Assembly (NCBI RefSeq): GCF_029784155.1
Contig: NC_073693.1
Location: 183,851,802-183,915,801, forward strand
DNA: 64,000 nucleotides
From: Uranotaenia lowii
Lineage: Eukaryota; Arthropoda; Insecta; Diptera; Culicidae
Reading direction: 5' to 3'
Below the pieces are notes generated by a model. It was not told where the DNA came from and did not search any database. It worked only from the letters and a program-made list of their open reading frames with translations. Numbering within the stretch: position 1 is the first letter of the stretch; each line of letters opens with the position of its first letter. A program made the translations under genes and the position numbers. This document shows positions 10,670 through 23,000 of the stretch, one piece after another.

Positions 10670-12134
10670 CAGGGGTGAGCAACCCGCGGCCCGCGGGCCG
10701 CATGTGGCCTGCGAGACCCTTTTGTGCGGCCCGCGAAGCTTTTTTCAAATGTTTATGCCTTAAGTCTTTTCTACAATGGATAGTTAGAAAATTTTCAGAT
10801 TGTTTACTTTATACTGGCATTTTAAGCGTTCTTTGTGTTCTATACAAGGCTTAAATGCAATATTGTTTATTGGCATAACGTAATATTGGAGTGTTTTTTT
10901 TATTCAGTATCCTTTTTTCCATATTATCTAACTCCTACCACTTTGAGACCAAAATCCATTAAAGTGATTCGGAAGAACAGCCAAAAATGGGAACCCACAC
11001 ATGATCAAAGGAATTTCGAAGCCGGTTTGGTGAAGTCATTACAAAAAATAAAGTTAAATGATAAAAAATATGCTCAGCAGATTTTTTTTTTTAAATTATG
11101 CCATCTAATTCGGAAAAAGCTTGTTCTGTTAGCACTTGAATACTGGCTAAAAAATTAAACCAAAAACTTGTGATATAATTTCGATTTTTGAATATTGACG
11201 AAAAATACGTAAATTGAATAATAAAGCCTGGGTGAACGATTTTTAGATAGTTTATCAACATGAATCACCCGGCATCACCCACAAAAATAACGATTATCTG
11301 TGATGCTTTTTTCATAAATTTGATAGAAAATTTATCACAAACATCGATACATTGAGTTATTTCACTTATAATTCGCTATCCACATTACCAGAGTCAAAAT
11401 ATAACTTAAGAAATCCTTTCGCAATGATATCGAAATAAGATTAAAAATGAAAAAATGGGAATAAAAGTTCTAAAATCAACAATGTACTTTTGAAGATAGT
11501 TGCTTAAAAATATGTGAAGTTGAACATTTTTCTGTGATTTCGACAACCTTGCTCAACATATGAATGCAAAGATGCAATACAGGACTTCAATTAAAAAAAT
11601 GGGGTTTTTCACGTGTGTAGGAAAAAAATCTAGGCTTTGAGGACAAGTTTTAATTGTGGAAAAAAAAAATAGAAAGTCAAATAGCGATTCAACGTCCAGC
11701 GATAAGAAGACTGTGATTTATTGAAAAATATATTTTTCACACTCTTAGTTATTACTGTGATAATCTCCAGAAAATTTTTAAATGGAAGTGATGATGAATA
11801 GTATCTTCGGTTTAAACAAGAATGTTGTAAGAACGAATGTTCGCCATTTGGTACTATTGAAAAATTGAGAGAATTTAAAAATGATTAAGATTTAGCAGGG
11901 TACTTTTTCGATATCGGGTACCTATTTATAAAGCCTTGTGGAATTACTGTTTTTGAACACGTGAATTCGTTTTATGTTTCCTTTTTCAGTTTTGTTTTTG
12001 CCAAATTTTGTAATTATGAAAAATGATGTGAAGCTCTGATAATTTTCACACAAAAAAAAATATTTTAAGTGCGGCCCGCCGACAAGATTTCAGATTTAAA
12101 TTGGCCCGTTGGTTAAAAAGGTTGCTCACCCCTG
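10670..12134. mobile_element. Non-autonomous hAT element (1465 bp)
   Basis: It starts CAGGGGTGAGCAACC and ends GGTTGCTCACCCCTG, a perfect 15-bp inverted repeat, and is flanked by a perfect 8-bp duplication ATCTAAGA (10662-10669 and 12135-12142). GCGGCCCGC-rich subterminal blocks occur at both ends (about 10685-10735 and 12070-12085). The 5'-CA start, 8-bp duplication and CAGGGGT-type end are hallmarks of hAT. The largest open frame (10835-11158) shows no transposase motif. Confidence 0.9.
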
Positions 12135-12679
12135 ATCTAAGACATTAACTTCGTATCATTTATTTACACATTACATTGCATTATGGACCAACATATGGAT
12201 TAGAATGTTTTTAACATTTTTTAGCTTCATTCAGTACCTACCCACAAAAATTCAAACTATTTTAATGCATGAAAAATAAAATTTGCAATTATAAAACTTA
12301 AATAGGTGTTACTATTCAAGCAATTCAAACAATTGAAAAAAAACATTTCTTTTTTATTGGCATAGTTTTTTGTAAGAGATCCAAAAAGTAATTTCCACCA
12401 TAGAAAAAAATATCATTGGATTCATAATTCAAACAGCAAAAAGGCTCAAAATCGACAGTCCATCATGACCGGCATGTTTTTAAGGACATAAGTATAGAAG
12501 TTCGAAATAAATTTTCAAAACTTGAAAATATGAATAATAGAGGCCGACCTGTAAAATGAAATTAAAAAAAAAAGCAGAAGCAAGTTTTTGGAGGCAATAT
12601 GTAGTAATTTGTAAGTAAAATATTAAAACTAGTGACTTTAGTGACCAAATTTCAAAAAAAGTAACTAGTGAGTGACATA

Positions 12680-13130
12680 GGCCGCGTTTTCACAAAACTC
12701 ACTATTCATGTAAACGTATTGATACGTTAATCTTTAAAATTTTATACGTCATCTACACACTTTTCAAGATAATTTAGAGTTTCAAAATATCAGAATATTA
12801 AAAAAAAAATAAAATGAACTTGTTTTTATACTCATAGAAGTTTTAAAACACTGTATTCAATGATTTCTAAAATCATAATTTAAGTGCATTTACTGCAAAG
12901 CCCCTAGATGTAGACTTTTGATGTCTGTATAACAGTTGAAGGCTCTGCTGGAGCTTTCAAATGAGCTGTCAAATCTGGCAAACAATATGCTTTTCTTTCC
13001 ACCTAGGAGAATTTAGGCTAGGGAGACAAAGAGAGACAAAAGCTCTAACTGCTCGATTTTTCGACTGTTATAATGTTTGCAACATTTAATTTATGCACGC
13101 ATCAATAAGACATTTTGTGAAAACGAGGCC
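12680..13130 (-). mobile_element. PIF/Harbinger-like MITE, copy 2 (451 bp)
   Basis: It reads as the reverse complement of 10124-10590 with modest divergence, has the same GGCC...GGCC ends and is flanked by ATA on both sides (12677-12679 and 13131-13133). Together the two copies form a 2.1-kb-spaced inverted repeat around the hAT element. Confidence 0.75.
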
Positions 13131-13179
13131 ATAGTTACTATAAAGTGACCAACTTCTAGCCCTGCCCATGGGTGCACGG

Positions 13180-13590
13180 ATTCACCGCAGTTTCTGCCTA
13201 AGTATGAGTTCACATGCATTCTTTAGATTAGTAAGTTCGACAAATCTTCAATGCAGCGCGTACACCATACCCGGACCCCATGGCTTCGTATGAACTGTTA
13301 TGGAGTGAGTGTATTTGTGTTGATGTAGGTTAATTTTGGAAGAACGAGTCAATCAGGTGGGGGCTAGGTTACTTACAGGCATTCCGGCATCCGTGTATTA
13401 CCTGACCAGCTGGCAACTTATAGAACATTCTTATTATATAGCCAGTTATTATAGGAAACACATCTTACCTGTCGGCAACTTATGGATTCGAACCCAAAAG
13501 TTTTCTTGCCGATACCGGGAATCGAACCCAGTACGCCTGGCATACCAAAACCAGACTCGCGCCAGCCTATCAGCTCTGAACTTGAAATCA
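13180..13590 (-). repeat. tRNA-derived SINE with two box B motifs
   Basis: On the minus strand a tRNA-like head (about 13511-13585) has a perfect box B GGTTCGATTCC (complement of 13518-13528) preceded by a TGGCGCGAG-like box A. A second perfect box B GGTTCGAATCC (complement of 13484-13494) lies 34 bp further on, so the head may be dimeric. The following 300 bp down to about 13180 look like the SINE body; the 3' boundary is a guess. Confidence 0.55.
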
Positions 13591-14266
13591 AGAAGCGCTG
13601 GTCAAAAATCACTAAAAGATCTTCAGAATGTTTAGCATGATAGATTGCCTTGTTGTCGAAAAAATAATCGACTAACAACGGGATAGTTTTTATTCACAAG
13701 GGAAAAATTAAAACATAGGTAGGCAAACTCGTTTTTTTGACAGATTTTTCTATCACTTCTGATTTTCTAGCGTTTAGTTATTTTAAAACTCATCAGTTTA
13801 GAGTGAAATCGATCACTGATAACTGATGAAGTAACTGACCTACATGAACAAAAACAAATGATGTTTAATCTATTCATTATCCTTTATTCATTCAAAGATA
13901 CCAATTAGAGGGAAGAATGCCAAGAAGTGGCAAATTCCTGGAAAAAAAGTAAACATATTTTATCTAGATAATCTTGTTCTAAAAATAAAAAAATTAATTT
14001 CACATTTTTTTTTAAATTGAAAAGATAACATTATAACTATTGCTAACATCACAAAAAGAAGGTTTCACAAGTATTTCACAACTTTGTTGAAGGCTAAAGG
14101 CATTTTCGCTTGTGCATTAAAAAAGTATCAAAGATTGATTTTGGTTTAAAATGTGTTCAAAATTCCCGCATTTTAAAAAATGGGGAACCAGTATGGGAAA
14201 CCTTATAAATTTTTCTTTCTTCCAAAAGTCATGGTAAATTACTCACAGTTTTCATGAAATTGGTCA
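13591..14266. other. Non-coding stretch, no gene seen
   Basis: AT-rich, stop-laden sequence between the SINE and the Helitron, with no terminal repeats found. Confidence 0.5.
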
Positions 14267-16269
14267 TCTAATATATAAAGATGAGTTGGACTATATATGT
14301 TTGTTTGTTTGTATGCACCTTATACAAATCCACACCGCTGAACCGATCAGCCTGAAATTTGGTACAGAGATGTAGTTGAACCAGGGTAAGGTTTTAGTAA
14401 TAGTTCTGAGCCCCTCCGACCTAAGAAAAGGGACCCTCCCATACAACTTTCGGTTTTATTCACACGAACCAAAAGTCATGGCACCCATTTTGGCAACCGA
14501 TTTTTTTTTCCTTTGGCGGGGTTATTTTCACCATCACCATGGGCCGGGCATTGGAAACGACCGTCCAGGAGTTCACGTGTACTTGAAAGCAAATCAATGC
14601 TTGCTGAGCGTTAAAGATTTGAAAGGGGAAATTTTGGCGGGTGTTTTTTGTACCTTCTACTGCTGAAAGCACATGGTACCGGTAGTACCGAGATTTTTGG
14701 ATGCAATAATGAGCTAACATTTCGGATTGAAAAATACAACTAACCTGTAAAGTTTGTATTGACTTGAATTGTATTGGTTTTTAAAGTACTCCCTACCACT
14801 GCTGCAGGGCTTTGGAGTCTATAAGAATATACAGTGTGTGAATTATGGATGATTTATCTTCATTATGAATTTGGATGGAGTGCTGAAAACATATTAAGCT
14901 ATTTTCTTAAAATCAAGCTTTATAGAACCAACCATTTTCGTATTTTTAAATTCCTCATAAAATAATTAAATTCAGAGTTATGAGTTGAGAGCTGTGATTT
15001 CAATGCTTTGAAAGCCGTCGAGAAATCTAAATGGAGGACTCAAAAATTTAACGTGCATTATCTGAAAAAAAAAAAAATCCAACGCAAGAAACTTTATTTG
15101 AAATTAATTGTGAGGTTTTAAGTTTTATACAATTCAATTTTATCGGCCAATCTATGACTTTTGTATAAATGTTGATCATTAATGTGTTCAATTTTACCAT
15201 CCAATTATGCGAAAACTTAAACCGTTAAGTTCTACGAACTCAATCAAATTATTTCCAAGAATTTTTACTTTATCACTCTTCACAATAATTAATGAGATTT
15301 GTTTTTCCAAGAATGGAGATATTGGAAAAAAAATCTTTTGTTATTACATCATAAAATGGGCGATTTGGATTCCGAGAAAATTTCTTTTCAAAAAACTATA
15401 AGTGAAACTTGGAACATTTAAAAAAAAAACTAATCATAAAACTGTGTGGAAAAAAACAACGAAAATTACACAAACATTTGAAAACATGAAAAATGAGTCT
15501 TCAACAAGTTTAAAAAACCTATTACAAACACATACAGAATCTCAATGAAACTTAATGTTTCCTCGAATAGTTTCCTTTTACTTAATTCTAAGCGTACATC
15601 TTTCGAGAATATGATGGCTAGCATCGCACAAATGCTTAACCCACTAAACCACAAAAGTTTACTGTGTATGCCGTGACTGGGATTCGAACTCATGGCCGTT
15701 GGCTTGGAAGTCTTGAAGGCCACGAGCTGCCGCAAATTTCGGAAGCCTTCTTAGAATTTTCTGCGCAAATAAAACTTAAATATAGCATACGGGGGAGCAT
15801 TTGGCATATAGCGTCCGATGAGATCATCTCCAAAAGAGACTTCATTAGATGGAGGGTTGGAAAGATAAAAATATAGTTTAATCATTTGAAGATAAAAAAT
15901 AGAAAGCCAAAGCTATTCAAGCTTCCTTTAAGAAAGAGTGGGTATAACATGTTTTTCGTGATGAAATAAAAAAGCATTCATGAAAAATTATTTTTAATTT
16001 CTATGAATACGAACCTCATAACTACCTATAAGTGTTTCAAAAATATGAAAAAGGGAAACACAGTAAATATTCTCATTCAAAACTTGAAAAACAATAACAA
16101 AACTTTCAAAGCTTACATACATGGCACATGGCACAACATGGGTAAAATTTTCTCAAAATAAATATATTAAACATATTGAATATAAAGCTATCAAAATTTT
16201 GTAAAGTCAAACGACTCATTTTGATTTATATTTTGTGCAAACCCGAGCAAGGCCGGGTAAATCAGCTAG
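14267..16269 (+). mobile_element. Non-autonomous Helitron (2003 bp)
   Basis: It begins TCTAATATATAAAG directly after an A (14266) and ends in a hairpin ACCCG...CGGGT followed by TCAGCTAG and a T (16270). A 5' TC, a 3' hairpin plus CTAG, and insertion between A and T are the defining Helitron features. The head (TTTGTATGCACC, GAACCGATCAGCCTGAAATTTGGTA) is a phrase I associate with insect Helitrons. No Rep/helicase frame is present. A SINE is inserted at 15668-15733. Confidence 0.75.
15668..15733 (-). repeat. tRNA-derived SINE head inside the Helitron
   Basis: The minus strand carries a box B GAGTTCGAATCC (complement of 15680-15691) and a degenerate box A about 30 bp upstream. It shares AAGCCAACGGCCATGAG with the SINE at 7674. 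Confidence 0.55.
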
Positions 16270-16451
16270 TAAAATATATTTTTGATATTTTACACTTTTG
16301 CTAAAAAATGCACAATTTTTATCATTCAGTGACCCTGAATAAGTCAAAATCTGTTTTCAAATTCTTTGAACTTTAGAAAATGTGAATTTTGTTTCCTTGT
16401 GTTATAATTGTGAATGTAGATTTTGGGTTCTGGAGATGAATTTCAATCTCT

Positions 16452-17963
16452 TATTACATGCACTCAATTTCGGGTTACAAAAACCCACACAAAAACAGAC
16501 CACTGATTGAGGGTGGACACACCCTGGCGCTAAGAGCTCGTGTAGAGCTGTCAAACAAAAAAGCGCACGTGAAAAGTGCAGTCGGCGTGCAAGGAAAAGA
16601 AGCATCGAAATAAGGTATGCTTTTTTCATTTAAAATCAATCGCGAAAAGCGACATAATTTTGTAAATTCCTTCGCAGGAGTGAGACGAAGAAGTGCCGGA
16701 GCAGGCCGTGCTGCCCGACGACAGATTGTGCCGGAAAAAGCCTTCGTGAAGAAGTGAGTAGCGCACTTTAAATTTATAGGTTAGGTACTAATGATGCGGT
16801 TACTTGTAGGGCCGTTTCACCGGATACCAGCAGCCGGCCAAGGGCCAGACTGTGACAAAGGCAAAACAGCCTGCCTCCGATTGCCGTGCGGTCAATTTTC
16901 ATCTTTTATTCGGCAGGAGGGAAAACTTGTATCAAGATCACTAAAGATCCACCCGACAGTGCCGCTCTGCAGTGTGGGCCATCAGAGAGCCAATATAGCC
17001 GAACATTTCGCGCGCCTAGGAGAAATCCCGGCGGCGCGACGTATCGCGCATTTAGTTTCTGCCTCCGATTGCCGTGCGGTCAATTTTCGTCTTTATTCGG
17101 CAGGAGGGAAAATTTTTATCAAGATCCCTAAAGATCCACCCGACAGTGCCGCTCTGCAGTGTGGGCTGCCAGAGAGCCAATATAGCTGAACATTTCGCGC
17201 GCCTAGGAGAAATCCCGGCGGCGCGACGTATCGCGCATTCAGTTTCGGCCTCGAACGCTGTGCGGGCATTATCGAGCGGAAGAAGGGTGGCGGAACATAC
17301 GCGTGCCAAGGATCATTCCCGGCGGCGCGGTTTATCACTGTTACCGGCCACGAGAGCCGAATTGCGGCTGTAGGTGATTTCGTCATTGTGTTGCTGTTAG
17401 TTTTTTAAAGGGACGAGCCGAAGAAGTTGAGCTCGACCAACCCGTGCCCAGGATCATCCCGGCGGCGCGACTGATCGTGTTTTCCTCGGCCAAAAGAGCC
17501 GTGCCGACATTGGCCGAACAAACGTGCGCCCAGGATCATTCCCGGCGGCGCGATTCATCTGCGTTTCCTGCCACGAGTGCCGAATTACCATTGTCGGCTG
17601 TCACTGCTGTTGTGTTGCTGCAGAGTCATTGAGAAAGGAGTCGAAGGAGTGTCGTTACCATTTTGCGCGCCTAGGAAACAAATTCCCGGCTGCGCGACTA
17701 CCTGCAAAATCGTTGCTCGGCGGAACGAGCTGAAGGAGGAAGTGTTTGTGTGCCGGCTCGCAGTGCCGAAGGAAATAGGAGTAACGGCTCGCAGTGCCGC
17801 AGGAAGAGTGGTGATCCGAGGTGGCGATATCACAGGTGAGCTTTAGTTAAGGGGGACTGGTGGGTGGATGAAATCTATTTTCCTCGCGCACAATTGCGCA
17901 AATTATTAAATATGCCTATTATATCTGTTAGGGACAACCCGAGGCAATAACAGACAGGCAATA
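16452..17963 (+). repeat. 5' LTR (1512 bp) with internal GC-rich hairpin repeats
   Basis: It starts TATTACATGC and ends GGCAATA. A segment of about 185 bp starting CCTCCGATTGCCGTGCGG is present twice (near 16875 and 17060). Six copies of a hairpin-forming motif resembling GCGCGCCTAGGA...CCCGGCGGCGCG occur at about 17008, 17190, 17300, 17442, 17522 and 17663. The short frames across this LTR are by-products of its GC content. The equal copy is 24891-26402. Confidence 0.9.
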
Positions 17964-17976
17964 TTGGCGCCCGAAT
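17964..17976 (+). other. Primer-binding site (tRNA-Lys type)
   Basis: TTGGCGCCCGAAT directly abuts the LTR; TGGCGCCCGAA matches the tRNA-Lys primer site used by several retroelements. Confidence 0.75.
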
Positions 17977-18012
17977 TTAATAGAACCTTTTAAGATACTA
18001 CAAAAATTGAAA

Positions 18013-20046
18013 ATGGACATTATTGACTTGAATGATGAGGAAATTGATTACGAGCTTCGGCTCAGAAATAAGTTTGATCTTGGTTTTAGTAATCGCAGAA
18101 CGAAACTTAGCGCGTTGCGAAATTTGATCACGGAGGAGAAAAAAGCAAATTCTTATGCTAGATCCTCAACACATGTGATGAACATTGAAGATAATCTCAA
18201 TTTATGTTTGACTAATTTAGAAGCGATAAAAACAAACGTGCGTAAAGCTGTCAATGAAAATGATACGAATGCTAAACGACAATTATTCTCGCGTCTTGAG
18301 CATTACCGCAACAGATTAGATCTTATTCCGAAAGATCAACCGCGAAGTGAATTGTTAGTGCAACTGATGAGTGAAGTGAAACAGTTAAATGCAGCGTTGA
18401 CATCGAATGAGGATGCAGGTAGAGTAGACAATATTCAGCTAGAGGCAGCAGCAAATCTAACGGTTTTGGACAGGATGCCGAGAACCTCCAGCCCATTTAG
18501 AGGATTCGACGAAGAGGAACTGAGATTGAACGATCGACGAACCAGGGGTGCATCTGTACCATCGGTCAATTTAAGCCGTCAATCAGAAACCATGCAACGA
18601 ACTGGAGCCATTCCCAAAGCCAGCAACAACACGAGGGAAGGCAACCAGGGGCAGAACAACACCGGAACGAGAAACGACGTCGAATCTAATAAAAGGAATC
18701 AACTTGAACTGTTGGAAGAGATTTTGGAGAGGCTTAGGCAGTTACCTATCTCGCAACCACAACAAGCAGCTCAAATTCATCAAGCACCTCAACAAAACAT
18801 TAATGCAGCTCTTCAGCAATCGGGAATGCAACAAGTGCATCATCTTCCTGAACGTGGAAATTCACAGCGCGATCGAGGAGTGCATCGAGACAACCAGAAC
18901 AACGAAATGTCTCAGGAGCTTCGCGACGAAGTACTGCTGTCGATTCTGAGAGAGCAGAACAGGCACCAGAGAGGACCAAGAGGAAAACCAATTCACGCAT
19001 GGCCTTTCAAATACGACGGAAAAGGAAGTCCGCTAGATCTGATCGTGTTTATCAAGAAGGTAGAAAAATTTGCAATGACCGACGACATGAACGGTGACGA
19101 ATTGATGTCACAAATAAAATTTCTTCTGGTTGGAAAAGCCTTAGACTGGTTCTGTTTGGCATGCAATGCGTACATCTCTTGGGATGAATTTAAAACAAGA
19201 ATAAAACAACAATTTATTCCTAGAGACTTTGCACAGTGGATAAGAAAACAAGTCTACTGCAGAGTACAAAAACCTAATGAATCATTTGAGACTTTTCATT
19301 GGGAGTTGACGTTAATGTTCGGCGCAGCTGATCCTCCATTTTCGGAGATGGACCAGTTCCACATTATGAGAACAAATTTAAATCAACACTTCAGATTAGT
19401 ATCGATTGCCGCGCAAGTATCATCGCTAGCCAGCCTAATTAAAGTTTGCGAAGAGGTGGATGAAGCAAACATTAATGGCAGTAGCTTCGCAGGCAATTCA
19501 CATCGCCCACAAGAGCTTGGACGTGCAAATGTTTACAGGCAGTTAAGACCACAGCTACAAAGGGACAACAGGCCAACAACACAGCAAGGGATTAACGCAA
19601 TCGAAACCGAAAACACAACACAATGGAATTCGCCATTAGTTCAGCAAAACGTACCGGATATGTCACAGCAGTATAGTAACACAAATGCAGGTTTAAATCC
19701 AGTGATGCAGAACTATGATCTTTCAACGGAAGGGCAGACTTCCGAACCCAGATACGGGAACGAATTCATTGGAGCAAATTTCAACGCAGTTCATGTGGAT
19801 AATCAAGGGCGAAACCAAAGAATGCCGAATCGCCAAACAACAGCAAACACGACATCGACGTTGAGATGCTGGCAATGTGGCAGAGACGATCATTTCTTTC
19901 TAACGTGCCCATATCCCAAAACACACCTGTTTTGTTACCGATGCGGAAAACAAGGATACACTGTGAGGAATTGTACCGACTGTATTCAGATGGCCAGAGA
20001 TCTTATGCACAACCATCCGGGAAACGCCAGAGGCGGCAACTGTTAG
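18013..20046 (+). CDS. gag: Gag of the Osvaldo-like element
   Basis: An intact frame of 677 codons starts at ATG 18013 (MDIIDLNDEEIDYEL). The middle is Gln/Asn-rich (about 18690-18990). A retrotransposon Gag capsid-like region follows, with HAWPFKYDGKGSPLDLIVFI near 19000 and EFKTRIKQQF near 19185. The C-terminus has two zinc knuckles: CWQCGRDDHFFLTC is a canonical C-x2-C-x4-H-x4-C, while CYRCGKQGYTVRNC has Tyr where His is expected. Gag forms the particle that packages element RNA. The frame overlaps pol by about 180 nt; pol is in the -1 frame, so Gag-Pol probably arises by -1 frameshifting. I could not point to a convincing slippery heptamer. Confidence 0.88.
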   Translation: MDIIDLNDEEIDYELRLRNKFDLGFSNRRTKLSALRNLITEEKKANSYARSSTHVMNIEDNLNLCLTNLEAIKTNVRKAVNENDTNAKRQLFSRLEHYRNRLDLIPKDQPRSELLVQLMSEVKQLNAALTSNEDAGRVDNIQLEAAANLTVLDRMPRTSSPFRGFDEEELRLNDRRTRGASVPSVNLSRQSETMQRTGAIPKASNNTREGNQGQNNTGTRNDVESNKRNQLELLEEILERLRQLPISQPQQAAQIHQAPQQNINAALQQSGMQQVHHLPERGNSQRDRGVHRDNQNNEMSQELRDEVLLSILREQNRHQRGPRGKPIHAWPFKYDGKGSPLDLIVFIKKVEKFAMTDDMNGDELMSQIKFLLVGKALDWFCLACNAYISWDEFKTRIKQQFIPRDFAQWIRKQVYCRVQKPNESFETFHWELTLMFGAADPPFSEMDQFHIMRTNLNQHFRLVSIAAQVSSLASLIKVCEEVDEANINGSSFAGNSHRPQELGRANVYRQLRPQLQRDNRPTTQQGINAIETENTTQWNSPLVQQNVPDMSQQYSNTNAGLNPVMQNYDLSTEGQTSEPRYGNEFIGANFNAVHVDNQGRNQRMPNRQTTANTTSTLRCWQCGRDDHFFLTCPYPKTHLFCYRCGKQGYTVRNCTDCIQMARDLMHNHPGNARGGNC

Positions 20047-23000
20047 AGGGTCCAAATTTGCTGCCCAAGACAAAAACCGACCCCACAGAATCTATAGTAA
20101 AAAACTTTGGACATTCAAACATAGCTGTACACAACATCTCCACATTTGACAATAGACCGTATCTTGATGTGACATGTAGAGGAATCCCAATGAAAGGAAT
20201 GCTAGACACAGGAGCAATGTGCTCACTCCTAGGAGGTAGTAAAACTGAAATAGCAGAAACCCTCAAACTTCAGAAAATTCCAGGTCGAGGATCAATATTT
20301 ACGGCCGACAACACGAAACACAAAATATCACACTACGTCATGTTACCGATAGAACTCAAAGGTAAGCGGCACGTAATGCCAGTAATATGTTTAAAAAATT
20401 TGCCTGATAGTTTCATTTTGGGAATGGATTTCTTTAACAAATTTCAAATGAAATTACTAGTGAACAGCATCTCGGAAGAAAACAATGCTCGCTTAAACAG
20501 TCTATCTAAGCAACAAAAACAGCGGTTGAAAGAAGCAGTCGAAGAATTCCCTTCATCTGAATCGACAGGCAAGCTAGGAAGAACGCATCTATACACTCAC
20601 GCAATTGACACCAATCGAGCAAAGCCAGTGAAGCAACGGTTTTACACAAGGTCTCGTTTTATCCTACAAGATGTAAACAAAGAAGTTGACAGGATGTTAA
20701 AAATGGGCGTGATAGAAGAAGCCTTCTGCTGTCCGTGGAACTCGCCAGTAGTAGCAGTTCGCAAGAAAGATAACTCCATACGCTTATGTTTGGACGCGAG
20801 AGGATTGAACAAAATTGTAGTTCCTGAAGCTTTTCCCATTCCGCAAATAGCAGCCATAATGCAGAATCTCAGTGGATGTAAATGGTTGGCATCAATCGAC
20901 CTAGAAGCAGCTTTTTGGCAGATACCGTTAGAAGACAGCTCGAAACCAAAAACCGCATTCACAATTCCACAGCGAGGTCATTTCCAGTATTGCGTAGTTC
21001 CATTCGGCCTTTGCACCGCAAGTCAAGCACTTGCTAGAGTCATGACGAGCCTGTTCATTGATCTGGAACCCGAGGTTTTCGCTTATCTAGATGATATTAT
21101 CATCGCAGCTAATTCTTTCGAAAGATTCACACACCTGTTAAGAGAAGTAGCATATCGGTTAAGAAACGCAGGATTCACTATCAATAAAAAGAAATCAAGC
21201 TTCTGTTTGCCCAAATTGAAATATTTAGGATATATCCTAGATGAGAACGGTTGGAATGTAGACCCTGACAAAACTTCCGCAATCACAAACTTCCCACAAC
21301 CAAAAAACCGAAAAGATGTTCAACGTTTTCTAGGAATGGCGGGCTGGTATAGGCGCTTCATCAACAACTTTGCCAAGATTGCTGTGCCGCTGACGGAACT
21401 GACAAAAGCGAAGACAAAATTTCGATGGGGTGAAGCTGCTGAACTAGCATTTCAACGTTTGAAACAGTGTCTCACAACTGCACCAGTTCTCACCACACCA
21501 GACTACGCAAAGCCATTCCAGATAGCATGTGACGCAAGCGAAACAGCCATTGGAGGCGTACTGACTCAAGGAGAAGAGGCAGCGGAAAAACCAATATGCT
21601 ATCACTCTGAAAAACTATCGTCATCCGAACGAAAATATTCACCGACTGAGCGTGAATGTCTGGCAGTAATACGATGTATTGAGAAATTCAGGGGCTATGT
21701 CGAAGGCTCACGATTCACTGTTTTTTGTGACCACGCCAGTCTCGAATATCTTAGAAATATGAAAAATCCATCTTCACTGATGTCTCGGTGGATTCTGCGG
21801 CTCAACGCATTTCAATTCGACATAAAATATCGAAAAGGAGCTTTAAACAAAGTGCCGGACTGCTTAAGCAGAATCGAAATAAATTCCGTAGAAGGTACAA
21901 ATGATTCATGGTATTCGAACTTAGTTCATGGTATTACCGAAGATCCTGATAAATTCCCGAATTTTCGTATAATCCAAAATGAGTTGTTCAAACACTGCTC
22001 CACTACGGACGAAGTAGGCGCTAAAACCTTCATCTGGAAGCAAGTCATTCCTCAAGAAGCCAGATTGGAAATTCTAAGGAAATATCACGACATACCAACA
22101 GCAGCACACTTAGGCGCAGATCGCACTCTACAGAAGATTCAGAAATCGTTCTACTGGCCGCGCATGGTGATAGATGTAAAAAGGTATGTCCGCAACTGTT
22201 CTGTTTGCAAGGCGGTTAAAGCTCCGAACGAATGTTTAACTCCAACTATGGGAGGTCTAAAACCTGCTTCGCAACCATGGGAGTTGATATCAATAGATTG
22301 GGTTGGTCCACTGGTGAGGTCGAAGAAGGGAAACACGGTAATCCTCGTAATAGTCGACTGGTTTACTAAGTATGTACTTGCTCAACCATTCAGATCCGCT
22401 GAAACCCAGGAGATGATCAATTTCTTGGAAAAATACGTTTTTCTCAAATTTTCTACACCCCGAATTATATTAACTGACAATGGATCACAGTTTAAAGCAA
22501 TCGCATTCGTCTCATTACTTCGTAGATACAAGATAGAACACATGAAAACTGCCTACTATACGCCCATGTGTAATAACGCCGAGCGGGTGAACCGCACGCT
22601 CATCACCTGTGTTCGAGCACTCATTGACGAGGACCATCGAGCGTGGGACGAACATCTACAACAAATTGTTTGCGCAATCAACACAGCGAAACACGAAGTA
22701 TCTGGAATCTCGCCACACTTCGCGAACTATGGTCGAGAAATGATCGTCTTTACCGAGAACTACAAGCTGCAAGGTCTTAACTCTTCCATGAATCCTCAAG
22801 AACAGCAAGAAAATCGTATCAAAGCATTAGCGAAGGTGCACGACTTCGTCAGACAACGAATACAAGATGCTCACGAAAAAAGTAGAGCAAGGTATGACCT
22901 TCGAGCCCGCACCAGGAGTTTTGAGATAGGCCAACTAGTCTGGAGAAGATCATTCCATCTGTCGTCGAAGCTTAAACAGGAAACAAAAAAGTTAGGACCC

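Noticed and set aside
16791..17846. Several overlapping open frames of 60-130 codons on both strands in the LTR (repeated at 25230-26285)
   Set aside because: They follow the GC-rich repeated structure of the LTR and show no domain; they are not genes.
19905..19960. CCCAAAA as a -1 frameshift heptamer between gag and pol
   Set aside because: Its phase relative to the gag codons does not fit the X-XXY-YYZ rule.
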